Below are positions 11,141-23,029 of a stretch of 64,000 nucleotides of DNA, one piece after another. Under the pieces are notes generated by a model, which did no database searches, was not told where the DNA came from, and saw only the letters and a program-made list of their open reading frames with translations. The position numbers were made by a program, and so were the translations under genes. Each line of letters opens with the position of its first letter. Position 1 is the first letter of the stretch. The stretch is from Straminergon stramineum (taxonomy: Eukaryota > Streptophyta > Bryopsida > Hypnales > Calliergonaceae), in the NCBI GenBank assembly GCA_963920665.1, contig OY987263.1, positions 38,661,218 through 38,725,217 of the forward strand, given 5' to 3'.

Positions 11141-12393
11141 TATATGACAATGAAGATTGAAGTAAGGTAAATTGAGGGACAATGGGAATAATGGCAAGGT
11201 ATGACCATATGACCCCATGGAGAAGGGTGAATCTAGTGCTAAATCTAAGGTATGTACACCCAGGATGAACTCTGCCCAAAATGTGATCCTTACATTTGGA
11301 GGTTTCAGACCTAAAAGTGTTACCAAAAAAAAAAGATGTTGATGAACATAAAATTTACTTATAGCTAGTTTCTATTAAAAAAATTGGATTTATTCAAATG
11401 TTCAAAAAGTACATTAAAAAATGTATTAAAATCCTTTTTCGCTTGCCAACAAGTTTCAACATCAAAGCAAAGTGAAATTTCAATGATGGGAACCACGTTC
11501 ACATGATCATTTGCATGCTTTTTGAGGAGGCTCATTGTACATATCATGTACATCCTAGCCAGGGGTCATTTAATTCATCATGTCTGTCGGCATTTTTTAA
11601 TCGTTTCACTCACCAGACATCACCCTATCTGCAGCCTGATATGTGGATGCAATGAATGATTCCACCCAACAAAAAAAAATTAAAATTTTAGGAAATTTAA
11701 GGATGAATTCCAAAAAAAATGGATGAATTCTGTGTCCATATGGAAGACTTCCGTCGGCCAGTCTGTCAGTCCCCCAATGGATGAATTCTGTTCTTCGAAT
11801 TCCTTCAGTTAGCACTGACAGTCAGTCACTCAGCAGTCAGCACTATCGTAACGGAGCTGGCCACTGAAGGGACCATGGCGAGCCACCATTCCGAGCCACC
11901 TTGGTGATTTGCTCAAGCCGTGCTCAGCCTCACACTTGCGATCAAACTGGAGAAAACGCGATTCTCTTGTCCTTTGAATGCAGTCGACGAATCTCTGTCG
12001 CAGCGCATTGTGTGGCCAACGAAGAATCGACGCATTTCTTATGAATTAGAAATTTTAAAGCTCTTGAAGCTTTCATTTGAAGCCTTTTGAAACAGAATTT
12101 TCGATTTCTCTTCTATCCGCGTCTGTAGTTTCTGCACTCTCTTCCTTGCACCAGACTTAAAGCCCCATGAGTCCCATTCTCTTTGCAAATTTTCGTTTTT
12201 CATGACTACATTCATGGTTTGAATTCGCTAGTACTGGAGATTGGGGATGCTGTACTTTGTGCGAGGTCAGTAATTGCTGATTGGCGATGGGGTTGCGGAG
12301 TTTAGGTTGCGGAATTTCTGTGGTTGCGCGAGGGTTGAATTGGGTTCGGTAGTTGGGTTGAGTGGGACGGATTGACGCGAATTTTAGGTCGCG
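11141..12393 (+). other. Intergenic DNA and promoter/5'UTR region of the ABC1K gene
   Basis: AT-rich up to about 11800, then noticeably more GC-rich from about 11820 to the ATG at 12394, as expected for a promoter and 5'UTR. I could not place a TATA box or transcription start. Antisense ORFs here are shadows. Confidence 0.45.
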
Positions 12394-15300
12394 ATGGGGA
12401 TTGAGCGGATCGAAGGCGGGGGGCCGGTGGATCCGTTGGGATGGGTCGGGAATCACGTGAAGGCGCGAGCGGTGCATTTGCGTGCAGCTGTGCAAGGATT
12501 GTTTGACGGTCGGAATCAGCATTTAAGTCGAATATACGAGCGGCACCAGAAGATGGACGAGCGGGTAAAGCAATTCGCTAGGGTTTTGTTGAACGAGGAG
12601 CAGCGCACTGCGCAATTCGATGCCATGCACGATCTTGGAATGAAGACGCATAGGAGAATGGATCGCACCATTCAATTCTGGACTCGCACAATCGCCATCT
12701 ACGCGAGCTACAAGGTTTGCTTGCTTGCGCAATCAATAAATTCGACCCTTTACTTGAATTATCATTGAAGTCTCAATTCTTGAAATTGTATTAATTCTAT
12801 GATCTAGGTAGGGCGTAGCAATACTGAAACTGTACTCCTTGGAATATGGATTCTAACCTCCAAGAAGCGCAATTTTGCTGGCTCGTGTTTTTTCCAAAGC
12901 AGTTTTGAGTGGGCCATAGGGGACTTTCTTTTTTACAATTTTTTTTGTTTTGTGACCAACACATACGATGTTCTTCACTAGCTCTACTGATATAATATTT
13001 GGCCTCATCTGGATTACAATAGGACCAATCGAATTGGTCTCTTTTATTACCATAATCCTTTAGGGGTTATCAGTTCGAACTGGAAATTGCAATTTATTCA
13101 TTGGCATTCTCTAATCCATTGGTCGTGCGCAGGCAACGCAGACTCGTGTCCAATTTGTGAAGGATGAGGCAGAGCGCGAGCGTATATGGGAGGAGCGACA
13201 TGAAATCGCGGCGGACAAGATTTACTCCTTGTGTACCGAATTAGGGGGCTTTTTCTTGAAGGTAAGTATTTCATGCAATTTTGAATGTAGGCTTTCCTTA
13301 CGCGTTCATCATCTGCAAGTGACACGGTTATCATGGAGATGGTTCCTGTTCCTCGTTTAGGTATTGGATTAGGTAATTGCAATTTGGTAACTGTGGCTTT
13401 GATTGCCATTAGCTCACATAGTGCCCATGCAAATGACATTTTTAACTTACAATCAAAATCTGTTCGGAGGAAAATTTGTATTTGGAATCGAATCTGCATT
13501 ATCCAATTGTAGATTCTGAAGATCACTTTCCGTTTCTCCTCTACTTAAATTGATTTAAAGTATGCTTAAAGTCAAAGTTCTAACAAACTATCAATTAAAG
13601 TTTTAGGCTTCAAATTCAACTCTGCACTTTGACACTGCACTTTGACCGTGAGGATAAAATTTTGCATTACTAACTTGAATTTGGTAACTTACGACATATT
13701 TGATAGCCATGAAGATTACATATTTTCTAAATCAGATTATATAGTGGATTGTAAGTACGATTTGGAGAGCCTAGCGTCGCTGGTTTTAATCCTCCTCTCC
13801 ACCCTTGAGAGTTTGCCACTTTCTGCATGGGCGTTGTGAGGTATTTGCATATGCAGTGATGGTGATTGTCTGACTTTTGTGTCTGGCAGTCGGCGCAAAT
13901 AATGGCAAAACCTGATCTCGCACCTCTAGCATGGGTTAAGAAATTAGTAGTGCTGTGCGACCGCGCCCCACAGACGCCCTTAGCGACTGTTTTAAAAGTT
14001 TTAGAGCAAGAGCTGGGAAGGCCCGTGGAAGAGGTCTTTGAGCGCTTTGACAGCGAGCCCGTGGGTTCAGCATCTATTGCTCAGGTACCGCGAATTTGAT
14101 CATGCTATGTGAGCTTTACTTTTTCTGAAAGCTTAGTTCACTGCCTGTTGGATTGAAAGTCCCTGCGATGGTTTATTTGTTGCTTTGCATTTGATATATA
14201 TCAAGACCGTTTGCAGTGTCCCCTGTTTGTTCTGTAAAGCAACAGCAACAGAGGTTTTGATATATTTCTTCTGAGAGTCAGAATGAGCTACCTCTTGTAC
14301 AAAATTGAATGTTTTATATGTGGAGTGAAGAGAGATTACTGCTTGAAATGTTGCCCTTAGTGGAGGTGTTTTTCAATTGGAGTTTTCAATCTCCTCTGAG
14401 CCTGGAAATTTTAACTCTTATAGCCTAATGTATCTGAGATTAACCCTAACTAAAATTGGAAAGTCCACTTTGGAAGCTAATAGCTGACTGTAGTGACTTT
14501 CAAAAATATATCTGTCATTCAAAATTGTAGGGTATGATTTCTGCTTTCTTGTGGCACATTTTGATACCCGCTCGAAGTTTCCTACAGGATTTTTTTTAAC
14601 TCCTATTGATTTGGAAGTGGCCACTTTTTGGCCATTTGGCTCCTCGAGGTTAATGCATGGGAAAGCAAATTTTCGAGTATCTTAAACTTATGGGCTTTCT
14701 GTGTAGGTTCATCGTGCCAGGATAAAAGGTGCATCTAATGATGTTGCTGTCAAGGTAATTCTGTCATTTACTGCGACTTCTAGGTTTTCGAGGCATATTG
14801 TTGCATTTTTCTTGTTGTAGGCAACTTCCATGTGGAGAAGAGGGTGAAGATTTGGAAATGTGGACTTAGGAAAGACGGCTTTATTTAGTCATAGTCTTCT
14901 TTCTCTATTTTTTTCTTTGACGATATGGAAGCGTATGGTAAATAGGTGCAACACCCTGGAGCACATGACTTAATGATGACGGACATCCGGAACCAGAAAG
15001 TTTTTGCCATCTTCTTACAACGATTTGATTTACAATTTGATCTAGTCTCCGTACTTGATGAACTCGAAGAGCAGGTTTTTTACTATTATTTTTCTCATTT
15101 CATTGGTTCGATGCTCTTCTATTCTTGTTACTTCGGGAGATTTTTTAATCATGGGTTATCGTCATGATTAGCTGACACCTTATTCACTCTTGCAGATTGA
15201 ATACGAGTTTGATTTTATAAGAGAGGCTAAATCTATGGACCGCATTTCTGAATCCTTTAATGTGGCTTATAAAGGGAAATCCCCCATTATGATACCTCAT

Positions 15301-18300
15301 TCTGTGCCAAACTTGGTCACTGAGTAAGTTCATACGGAGTGAATTACTTTAAGATGCGTTGTGCTAGATTGTAAAATTGATATGGTCCATTATTTGTCCA
15401 TTACTCATGCGGTTCACATTTACCTAATGTACATTGCATCTCCCTCATTGCCCTTTGTTCCTTGTAGGCTACGGATATATGCCTAAGCACACTCTCAAAG
15501 TCCAATTGGTTGTCGTTACTCCTAAATCTCCTGCTTCCTCGGTCTGTTTTAAGCTTTTGAGTTGATAACTTGCAGGAAAGTGTTGGTCATGGATTTTATG
15601 GAAGGCACACCAATCTTGAAAATGGCGGATGAAATGGCGAAGCGGGGTATCAACCCCAATGGTTCAGTTGCCAAATATGCTAAGAGGTCTGGATCGTATA
15701 TAGACTACCGATCTTGAATGTGTTCTCTCGGATCAAGCATGTTCTAATGCATTTAGTTATTTCTAGATTATGTGTGTCTGGGTTCGACTGTAAGAAATTC
15801 TTCTTTGATACATTGGACGTTGTCTATCAGGGAGACTGGTGTTGTTAGGCTTGCGATGTCTGAATTAGCTCAACTCTCCTGTACCTCGACCCTTCGATGC
15901 ACATAGACGACATAATCTCGATACTTTTCTTAATTGAAAATTTGCAATAAGACGAAGTACATATGTAAAGTGAGAACACATGAAGAGGATGCATTATGGC
16001 ATATGAAGTGGTGACCACTCTGGACTTTTTACTTAAACGAGCCCTGGCTCATCTGGGTCTTCAGGAACATCTTGAGAGACTTGGCATCATCTTATGGGAA
16101 GATGATTTTAGGGGATGGCTTCTTTCAGGCTGATCCACACCCTGGAAATGTTCTTATCAACAAGAGAGGCAAGGCAAGCATCTACTTTCCTAACTGTTTA
16201 ACGTCATGGCTGTCAGCGAACATTTCAGTATTATGTCTTGAATCCAGACTTTTTGCTAGGACTTTTTCTTTTTCTTTGAAAGTGGCTGGTTTCTAGTAGG
16301 CAAAGAAGAAGAAAAGAATCACAAGCTAACCCGGATCCCCATCTGGATGGGGAGGGTAGCGTTGGTGGACGACTTTTTCATGAATTTAAATCCTTTGTGG
16401 ACCATTGAACCTTATGTTTTTTCAGGTCATATGGGGACTTTCTTTATTCTGATTTTTTTCTCACTGATTCTGGTTATATCAAAGTTGCGTTCCCATTTGA
16501 ATTATCTCTTTCACCATCTCGAGTTGACCATTTTTTAAACCATGAATCCTTGGTTCTTTAGGGTATATATATCGTACTACTGACCGCTAAAGAATCGAGT
16601 GACAACTTCAATTTTATAAGAACAGCAACTTACTGTCATTAACTATGCCTTTGATGTTTGATATCTCGTCTATGGAGATCTTTCCTGGAAGTTACGGCTC
16701 CTGAGATGGTTGATTTCTTGCAGGTGGCACTTCTGGACTTTGGGCAGGTGAAAGAGATCGGGGATGACATCAGACTTGGTTTTGCACGACTAGTAGTAGC
16801 ACTCGCATCAAACAACGTACGAGAGATTGGCCTTTCGTTTCGGTAGGTTGCTTATTTATTTGAACCAAAAGATGAGCGGTTGGAATAACCATAACCTGCA
16901 GGTCGAATCAAAATTCAATTATTCCATTGAATATCTCATTGTGTAAGAGTACCTTTTAAGACTCTTTAGTGTCTCTGGAGGGATGAACTATTCAGAAGCG
17001 AAGTTCTGATTGGGAAGAGTATTGGATGTACAAGTTCAGTTATGTGAGACTTCATCGTTGATCTTAGCCAAAATGGCGAAAGAGTGGTTGCTTTCAAATC
17101 TTAAGGAGTTGACATGAACCATTTTGAAAGCTTCAATGAATGTTGCAAAATTTAGCAATAGAAAGAAGATATCATAGCCTATGTTTTTATCAGTAGAAAT
17201 ATATTTTGAAAATTACTGGAAGCAACTAGTAGCTTCCTGAGTGAAATTTATATTTAGCTTGGCCACTTAGATGTTTAGGTCTTGTTGTTTCTATTCTTTG
17301 GAGATAATGAAAAGTTTTTGAGATATTCCACTTACATTTGATAGTTTGGTGTGTCAGGGATCTTGGTATCGAGACCTCGGTTTCTGCAGAAAGCGACCCA
17401 AAGAACTTCAAGTTATTAGCTGTTATGATGTTTGAGACGAAGCTGCCTCCAGGCATAGTCGTTGCAAGCCCATTTGCTGATGATTCTGTTCTCACTGAAA
17501 TTTCTGTGAAGGTGCCCACGCGATTCCCAGTTTGCCAATCGAGTATTATTGTTTGTTGAGGATTGCCACTGTCTTGTGTTGTTGCATGTTGAATTTCTAT
17601 GTGACTACTATTATTAGTTGACGTACTTTGTCCATATTTGCTTGAATTTCGATGTACTCTGAGGATTTGAAACTGCGCAGACGTTTCCTCGAGGCTTGTT
17701 TTACATCTTGCGTACTATACACATATTGCGAGGACTCAGTGTAGGAATGGATTCGCCTATTTCCTCAGCCGAATTGTGGAAGCCCCTTGCCTTACAAGCG
17801 TTGGCGTCCGCTGGCAAATCCTTTCCCAGTAGCGATCCAGGTGTGTTACATTTATCCTTCGGGTTCTTAACCAAGTAGCCGTTTCTTAGACGTTTTGAGT
17901 AATTCATATGGGGATTTTTTTTTGTTCAATTTTATTTGTGTTTTGACCAATGCAATCAGCATTCCTTACTGATTCTGGTTATATAATTTTTTGGTCTCAT
18001 CTGAATTATACTTTCCACAATACGACCAATCAAAATCAAATTTGTCCTTATAGAACCATGAAATCTTGGTCTTTTGGGGTTAAACTGCACCCTTTGTTTA
18101 CTGTGAAGACTGGCGTTCCTGCATTGTAGCTAATTTATGAGATTATCACCTTTGAGAGTTTCGAGTATCACATAACATCCTAGAGAACCCTTTTTGAGGA
18201 CCCTCTGCACTGGCAGGCAAAGAAATGACCCCGAACTTCTTGTTCTCACAGTTAAGCTTAATTTGAACAAGCGAGAGTTTCTCTAGCGAATGACTATTGT

Positions 18301-18613
18301 CTTCACATTGGAGAGTATGGCAGAGCCTTGATAGCTTGGTTTGCTCTGATGTGGCATGACTTTTCTATAAAAAAAACTCTTTGCTGGCACTGCTTTCATG
18401 TGATGAAATGCCACTACCACTCAATTATGCTATGCATCCAAGAAGCACTTTAGTATTTCTTTCATTTTCATACGGTTGATTTGGGAATGACAATTTCTCT
18501 ATTGTTTGAAAACAGTTGCTGCCTTTGAAGCTTGGAAGCCAAGGGAGCTTGCCTGGGAGAGAAGACCAAGGTTGAATCGGCGGAGAGGAGCTGGAAAGCA
18601 CTCTCTTCATTGA
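12394..18613 (+). CDS. ABC1K / AarF-UbiB-like atypical kinase, 12 exons
   Basis: ABC1 (ADCK/UbiB) family protein; plant members act in plastids or mitochondria, commonly in prenylquinone metabolism (family knowledge, not shown here). Exons: 12394-12714, 13133-13261, 13890-14084, 14707-14754, 14946-15074, 15196-15323, 15576-15686, 16065-16173, 16724-16842, 17358-17511, 17681-17840, 18516-18613. Coding length is 1701 nt, an exact multiple of three, giving 566 aa. Visible motifs: the ABC1-specific KxGQ-like motif as KSAQ at 150-153, the A-rich loop replaced by GSASIAQ (209-215), VAVK with the nucleotide-binding Lys at 231, ADPHPGN at 376-382 and LLDFGQ at 394-398 with the metal-binding Asp. By eye it resembles the Arabidopsis At4g24810-type clade, in which Ala in KxAQ is usual. 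No obvious transit peptide. Intron 8 uses a GC donor (AAG|gcaagc at 16173/16174). The C-terminus is basic (RPRLNRRR). Confidence 0.88.
12857..13065. mobile_element. TTAA-family MITE in ABC1K intron 1, 209 bp
   Basis: Left end CCTCCAAGAAGC follows CTAA (decayed TTAA), right end CCTTTAGGGG precedes TTAT. The interior aligns with 17871-18079 (tgaccaa, ctgat, ggcctcatctg/ggtctcatctg, gaccaatc). Same length as that copy. Confidence 0.6.
14444..14649. mobile_element. Candidate TTAA-family MITE in ABC1K intron 3, 206 bp
   Basis: Flanked by TTAA on both sides (14440-14443, 14650-14653). Left end CCCTAACTAAAATTGG; right end reverse-complemented CCTCGAGGAGCC. The terminal repeat is weak, but length and flanks fit the family. 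Confidence 0.45.
16174..16723 (+). other. GC-AG intron (ABC1K intron 8)
   Basis: The codons for NKRGK end in AAG and are followed directly by gcaagc; no GT is available in the flanking bases. The acceptor ttgatttcttgcag at 16710-16723 precedes GTGGCACTTCTGGAC, which restores the frame into the catalytic LLDFGQ. A GC donor with strong flanking consensus is the established non-canonical class. Confidence 0.75.
16330..16563. mobile_element. TTAA-family MITE in ABC1K intron 8, 234 bp
   Basis: Left end CCCGGATCCCC after CTAA, right end GTTCTTTAGGG before TATA, both flanks decayed from TTAA. The interior is similar to 17871-18079 (catatgggga, cactgattctggttatat, accatgaatccttggt). Confidence 0.55.
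17871..18079. mobile_element. TTAA-flanked MITE in ABC1K intron 11, 209 bp
   Basis: Flanked by TTAA at 17867-17870 and 18080-18083. Right end reverse-complemented CCCCAAAAGACCAAG matches the terminus of the 8891-9001 element. The interior aligns with the copies in introns 1 and 8. Confidence 0.7.
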
Positions 18614-19590
18614 TTGACTGTTTTGGGTATGTTGATCAAGTGTGCAGTCTTTAGAAGTGGGATTACCGTACAGGGCTCTCTACTTCATCTTTTCTAGTGT
18701 TGAAATATAATTTCCATGTGGGATTCAAGAGGGTCTCAACCAATGTAGTAATGACAAGTGGCACGGGTTGGTGGAATTTTATTATGCATTTGAAGGAGTG
18801 CAGGAATAGTACTGGAGTTGGATAAATTGTTTAGCCAACTTTAGTTCCCATGAAGAGTCTTAAAACAATTTAGAAACAATAAAAATATGTTAATAACTAG
18901 TACTAAAATAAAATGTTTGGAGGAAAAAAAACATGGTAATCTAAGATCTACAATTAAGAAGTTAGTGAAGTTAGTTGGTGGATAAAGGAAAAAAAAGCAA
19001 GGGCTAAAAGTTAAAATAAGATAAATTAAACAAAAGATCTTAGTGATTTATAAAATGAACAAAGGAGAAATAATTTCTCTTTATAAAATGTAGAGCATTT
19101 TCCCCCAGCATTCTAGTATTCTTGTACAAACACAATCTCTCAAGTGGGCATTGGATTGAGAGAATTGATGAATAGCAAGTTATAGTTCAACCAAGATGTG
19201 ATAGCAAACTAGAACATTGCAACAAATTTTTCATTCATTTATATGCTGTAAAAGTCACCCTTGCAACTTATTGAGCCTTGCTATGAATCAATGGGTCAAA
19301 CCAAGTGACACCCACCTTCACCTATGATTTTATTTGTGTCTATTTGTTGACTTTGGATGGAAGTGAGAGAGGAGGCTTTGCATTGACAGAAGCTACCTTG
19401 ATGAAGTTGGAGTAGCTATCTTATTTGAAAAGCGAGCCAATGTTCCATGGACAAATTGGTATCCTTTGGATTCTTCTTCCGAAAAGAACTTTCAAGAGGT
19501 AGAATGGTGAATGAATAACAATGACTTGGTTGAGTAGGGATCAATGAATATGAATATGAATAAGCAAATACATTTCCATTTTCACCACCT
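18614..19590. other. ABC1K 3' flank and AT-rich intergenic DNA
   Basis: The first few hundred bases likely contain the ABC1K 3'UTR. The rest is A-rich with no gene recognised. Confidence 0.45.
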
Positions 19591-19832
19591 AATGGATAGT
19601 GTGTTTGATCACATGATCACCAAAATGTCTCCAAACTTCTCCCTTTTCCTAATCTTCAATATGCATAAAGAGACTGAGAGTTGAAACTTAATGTATATCT
19701 CTTTGGATGTTCATTAAGGAGAAAAAGCAAATAATATAGATTGGTCAAGTTGTGTTTGGATATTGCTTTTTTGACAAGCTTGATTTTCTCATAACCAAGC
19801 CTTAGAGACTTGCTATGTTGTTGAAGGGTTAA

Positions 19833-20052
19833 CCCTAGAAGGATGTTGCATATACTATGTGCCCGATGGATTACAAAGAATCCTTCTATGTAAAACAAAA
19901 GTACAAATGTTCACCTTTGGAATTTAGTGTGAAAGGGGAGGTCTTGTACAATAGTTTGACCTAAAATAAGTGCTCTTTATTTTTTTTAAGCAAATGATTC
20001 ATGAAGTACCAAAAAGGATGATTTCCATAGTGACTAGTCCATTCATCTCAGA
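19833..20052. mobile_element. TTAA-flanked MITE, 220 bp, in duplication copy A
   Basis: Flanked by TTAA at 19829-19832 and 20053-20056. Left end CCCTAGAAGGATGTTG matches the left end of the element at 5577 (TCCTAGAAAGATGTTG), and most of the interior aligns with that copy. The right end is diverged. At the equivalent TTAA in copy B a different, longer element is present. Confidence 0.7.
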
Positions 20053-20443
20053 TTAAAGAGAAAGATGAGCAAGTCTAGTCCATTTTTATTTGTAATGGAT
20101 CTCTTGAAGCTCCTAATTGGACACTAGATTTTCACATTTCAAGAAAACATATGATGCAAGGGTACATGCTCAAAACAATACACAATAAACTTGTGATGTA
20201 GACTATTTCACCACCCTAACCAAGGAAGGGTTGTGGTGTATTTCCATTCAACAAACCTAACAAAAATTTAAGCAATCTCATTTACTTCTCAATGTTGAAT
20301 CCATGGGAGGTTCCCTACACCCTAAAATGTCACATCTAGACAAATAAGTTGAAAACTTGACTGGAGGAGTGATGTGCACCAAGGTTGTTTTGCCAGACAT
20401 GACATCGAAGAAGTCTAGAAGATGATGTGCATATGTTTGCTCA

Positions 20444-22935
20444 TCAAAAAGGGCAAACGCTGTCCACTTGGGGAGGCCTATTTAGTTGCACAATCAATTG
20501 TTGGCAAGGCTTGTTGCCAACGGTGCCAGAGTAGTGCTGTGGTGTTTTGTTCGCTGGGGATGTCAGGATGTCGTCTTGGAATAACAAGTCTCCCTTTACA
20601 AACTCCTGTCGCGTTCCATCCGTGGTCTCAATGTACCTGGAAAAAAAAATCACAATCAACACAGTCTAATTTAACTGTGAAAATCTTACATTATATGGTG
20701 GCACATCAAATTTCAGAGCTTTTCTTGTATTTGTGCAATGAAGAGCTCCCAAAATGTGTTCTCCATGTGCACTTTAGAGCTTTACAAAAAGACTTGACTA
20801 GATCAAAGTTTGCGTCTAGAGAGTGTTAAGTTTGTAACATTCTGTCAATTTAACATGTCGGATGATTTAGCAAATCCACATTCGACTGTGATCCTGTTGC
20901 AACTTAAATTCAAATGCATTCTGGTCCTGGGTAGGACTTCATGCTTATTTAGGCGAAATATTGTCAGATTGAAAAACAAATACTTCGGTTTAGCTACAAG
21001 CTTACAAGAAATTGAAGGAAGAAAATGCCGTTATTTAACCAGATTTGATACTGGAACTGTTCAGTAATATCTCATTGTAAATGGATAAAAATTGTGTTAG
21101 TGCTACAGAAATGACCAAAAAATCATGCAAGACATTGAGCTTCCGTGAAGAAGAACAAAAAATGACCCAAAAAATGGCTGACTAGTCGCATCTTTTGTGA
21201 TACAATATCCAGCTCAATCGAGACGTCCATTAAGGCTCGTTTACATCTGCTGGACCAGCAGACACAAAAATCGGAGTTGACCATATTGGTTTGTACGTAA
21301 AGCACGCAACATTACGTTAGTTTGATTGGTGTCTTTCCAATCGCCGAAATTGAGACTTTCAAGTGCAACAATATTGAGCGCCTTCAAGAGCACAAGGTTC
21401 CTGGCAGTAAATGGCTATGGCTCGAATACATTTTTCTACACTTTCATTACAAGTGTTGAGTCTTGTGGGCACTTGAAAGACCAGTTCAGATTCTCATAAC
21501 CTCATGTACTTTTTGGCACCATAGGAATGAACTATAGATCTTCAAAGTGCTCATTAGAGGTATACCAAAATTGATCCTAGACTCCCATGTTCAGGTGTAT
21601 ATGTTCCACACATGTATAATGATTTTAGAGGTTGATTTGGGAGTGTTCATGGTTTTGCAATTAGGTCGGTTGGCAACAGGCAACAAGGTCGCCATAAGGT
21701 GCGGTTCCGTTAAACAGTCCACTGAAAATTCAAGTGGTTTCTCTTACGGTAAATCTAAGAAGTCCCCAAGCTGCCTTAGCAGTAGCCGGCAAACATGAAA
21801 ATTTAATGAACTCCGTTACAAGAGGCGAAGCAGACGTAGGAATCAAGCGGGAATGCAAGAGTGAACCTGGGAATGGAATAAAAAGACGGGAACCAGTGAT
21901 TCAAGCGCTAATACTTCGGCATGTGCATCGAGCTAGATGGAATCTACCTTCGGAAATTCTAGAACAGAGAAAATCTCGACAGTGGGCTGCCAAACATACG
22001 GAGACTGACACAGGAGAAATCCAGTATGGAAATTGGGCAAATTAATGTCCTTTCGTGTCCAAATTTCATTCCTTGTGTATCCTCAGTGTATTCTATTCGA
22101 TCGGCACGTACTGGACATTAATTGACTGAACTCTTCAGAACTTCCAGAGATGGACATTTTGGATTTCTCCAGTGTGAGATTTCGTAAGCACGAACCCGGA
22201 GCTCACCGGACATTGGGTATGGAATATTTCAAAATTTCCATAGAATGGACATGAAGGATGTTGACTCCAAGGTGAGGTTCCATAAGCACGTACGAGGAGC
22301 CCACTCGGACATGAACTATGCAATTCTTCAAAACTTCCTTAGCTGGACATTTCGGATTTCTCCGACCAGCGTGAGGTCTCGTAAGCACGTACCAGCCAGG
22401 AGCCGGAGAGCGTGACAGCAAACTGTGGTCTGTATATCCTAGTGTATCATATCCTACTGCATCACTGGACATTGACTAGATGGAATTCTTTAAGAAATTC
22501 CTTAGGTGGACATGAAGGACTTGACTCCAGTGTGAGATTTGGCACAGGCACTTACCAGGATCCGAAGAGCGTGGCCACAAACTGCACTTGCGGAGCCGGA
22601 TGCAACGACTGCGCCAACCCCACAGCCAGCTCCGTGAGCACCATCGCCTTGGGCTCTTCGCCGAAGTCCGACCTCACATACTGCGGCAACGACGAGTAAA
22701 TCGTCAAGTTGAAGCCCTGCACCCTGCACTTCGTGAAGTGCGTCTCGCCTTCCTGGTCCGCCCACAGCTGGTAATACGCAAAATTCTCCGGCTGGGCACT
22801 ACTCGGAGTTGCAGGACTTGGAGCCCCGCTTGGAGCGTCTAGAGCTGTCACTTCTGTAATTACGAAACAGAGCAAAGTCCATGCCAAGACTACAGTCAGA
22901 CTTCCTGCACTCCTGCTACTCGTTCCCATCGCCAT
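20444..22935 (-). CDS. Secreted cupin-like protein, copy A (two exons)
   Basis: Exon 1 is 22935-22556 and exon 2 is 20636-20444 on the minus strand, with a 1919-bp intron (donor TCCTG|gtaagt, acceptor tttttccag|G) and a shared Trp codon across the junction; 190 aa. I start at the ATG at 22935; the in-frame codon further up at 22947 is GTG. Residues 13-31 form a hydrophobic signal segment ending VTA before LDAP, so secretion is likely. The mature part reads LWADQEGETHF, then APQVQFVATLFGSWYIETTDGTRQEFVKGDLL-type sequence (described, not continuous here), typical of a single-domain cupin beta-barrel in which a Trp-rich strand is followed by a Gly-Asp turn. The His-x-His metal motif is incomplete; one His lies in HPAP and one in TPQHYSG. 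Bacterial cupins with the ETSDG-type core look similar (memory-based). Substrate unknown. Confidence 0.75.
21123..21440 (-). other. Highly conserved intron segment, copy A
   Basis: Within the cupin intron. Compared with 27893-28215, positions 21181-21300 differ at only a few bases, which looks less diverged than the flanking exon 2. A 60-codon minus-strand frame (21305-21123) is open in both copies and reads SDFCVCWSSRCKRALMDVS in each. It is not needed to complete the cupin fold. It could be an alternative exon, a non-coding RNA or a regulatory element. Confidence 0.4.
22085..22555 (-). repeat. Tandem repeat of 5'-splice-site-like units in cupin intron, copy A
   Basis: Read on the minus strand, the true donor gtaagtgcctgtgcc is followed by four further units of roughly 90-110 bases, each starting with a donor-like GTACGTGCTTAC or GTTCGTGCTTACG and then a conserved block (tctcac..tggag, aaatcc, atgtcca, a gaag/gaatt segment). 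Unit boundaries lie near 22504, 22392, 22293 and 22194. Confidence 0.6.
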
Positions 22936-23029
22936 CGATTTATACACTGTATCTCTTCCTTCCCCTCAGCTAGTTTGCTCCCTGCTCTTGCTACTACTGA
23001 TGTCTAGCTATTCCAAAGACTTTGTAAAA

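Noticed and set aside
3360..12000. tRNA or other structured RNA genes in the AT-rich intergenic DNA
   Set aside because: I found no cloverleaf-compatible sequence with A and B boxes by eye; a tRNA search program would be needed to exclude them.
12157..13526. Long minus-strand ORFs opposite the start of the ABC1K gene (121, 69, 142 codons)
   Set aside because: They are antisense shadows of GC-richer exons, overlap real exons with correct splice signals, and show no recognisable protein.
22135..22765. Several ORFs in both strands in the cupin intron and over exon 1
   Set aside because: Those in the intron follow the tandem donor-like repeat and those over the exon are out-of-frame shadows.
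22936..22947. A start for cupin copy A at 22947
   Set aside because: The codon there is GTG; the first ATG in frame is at 22935, matching the MAMG start of copy B.
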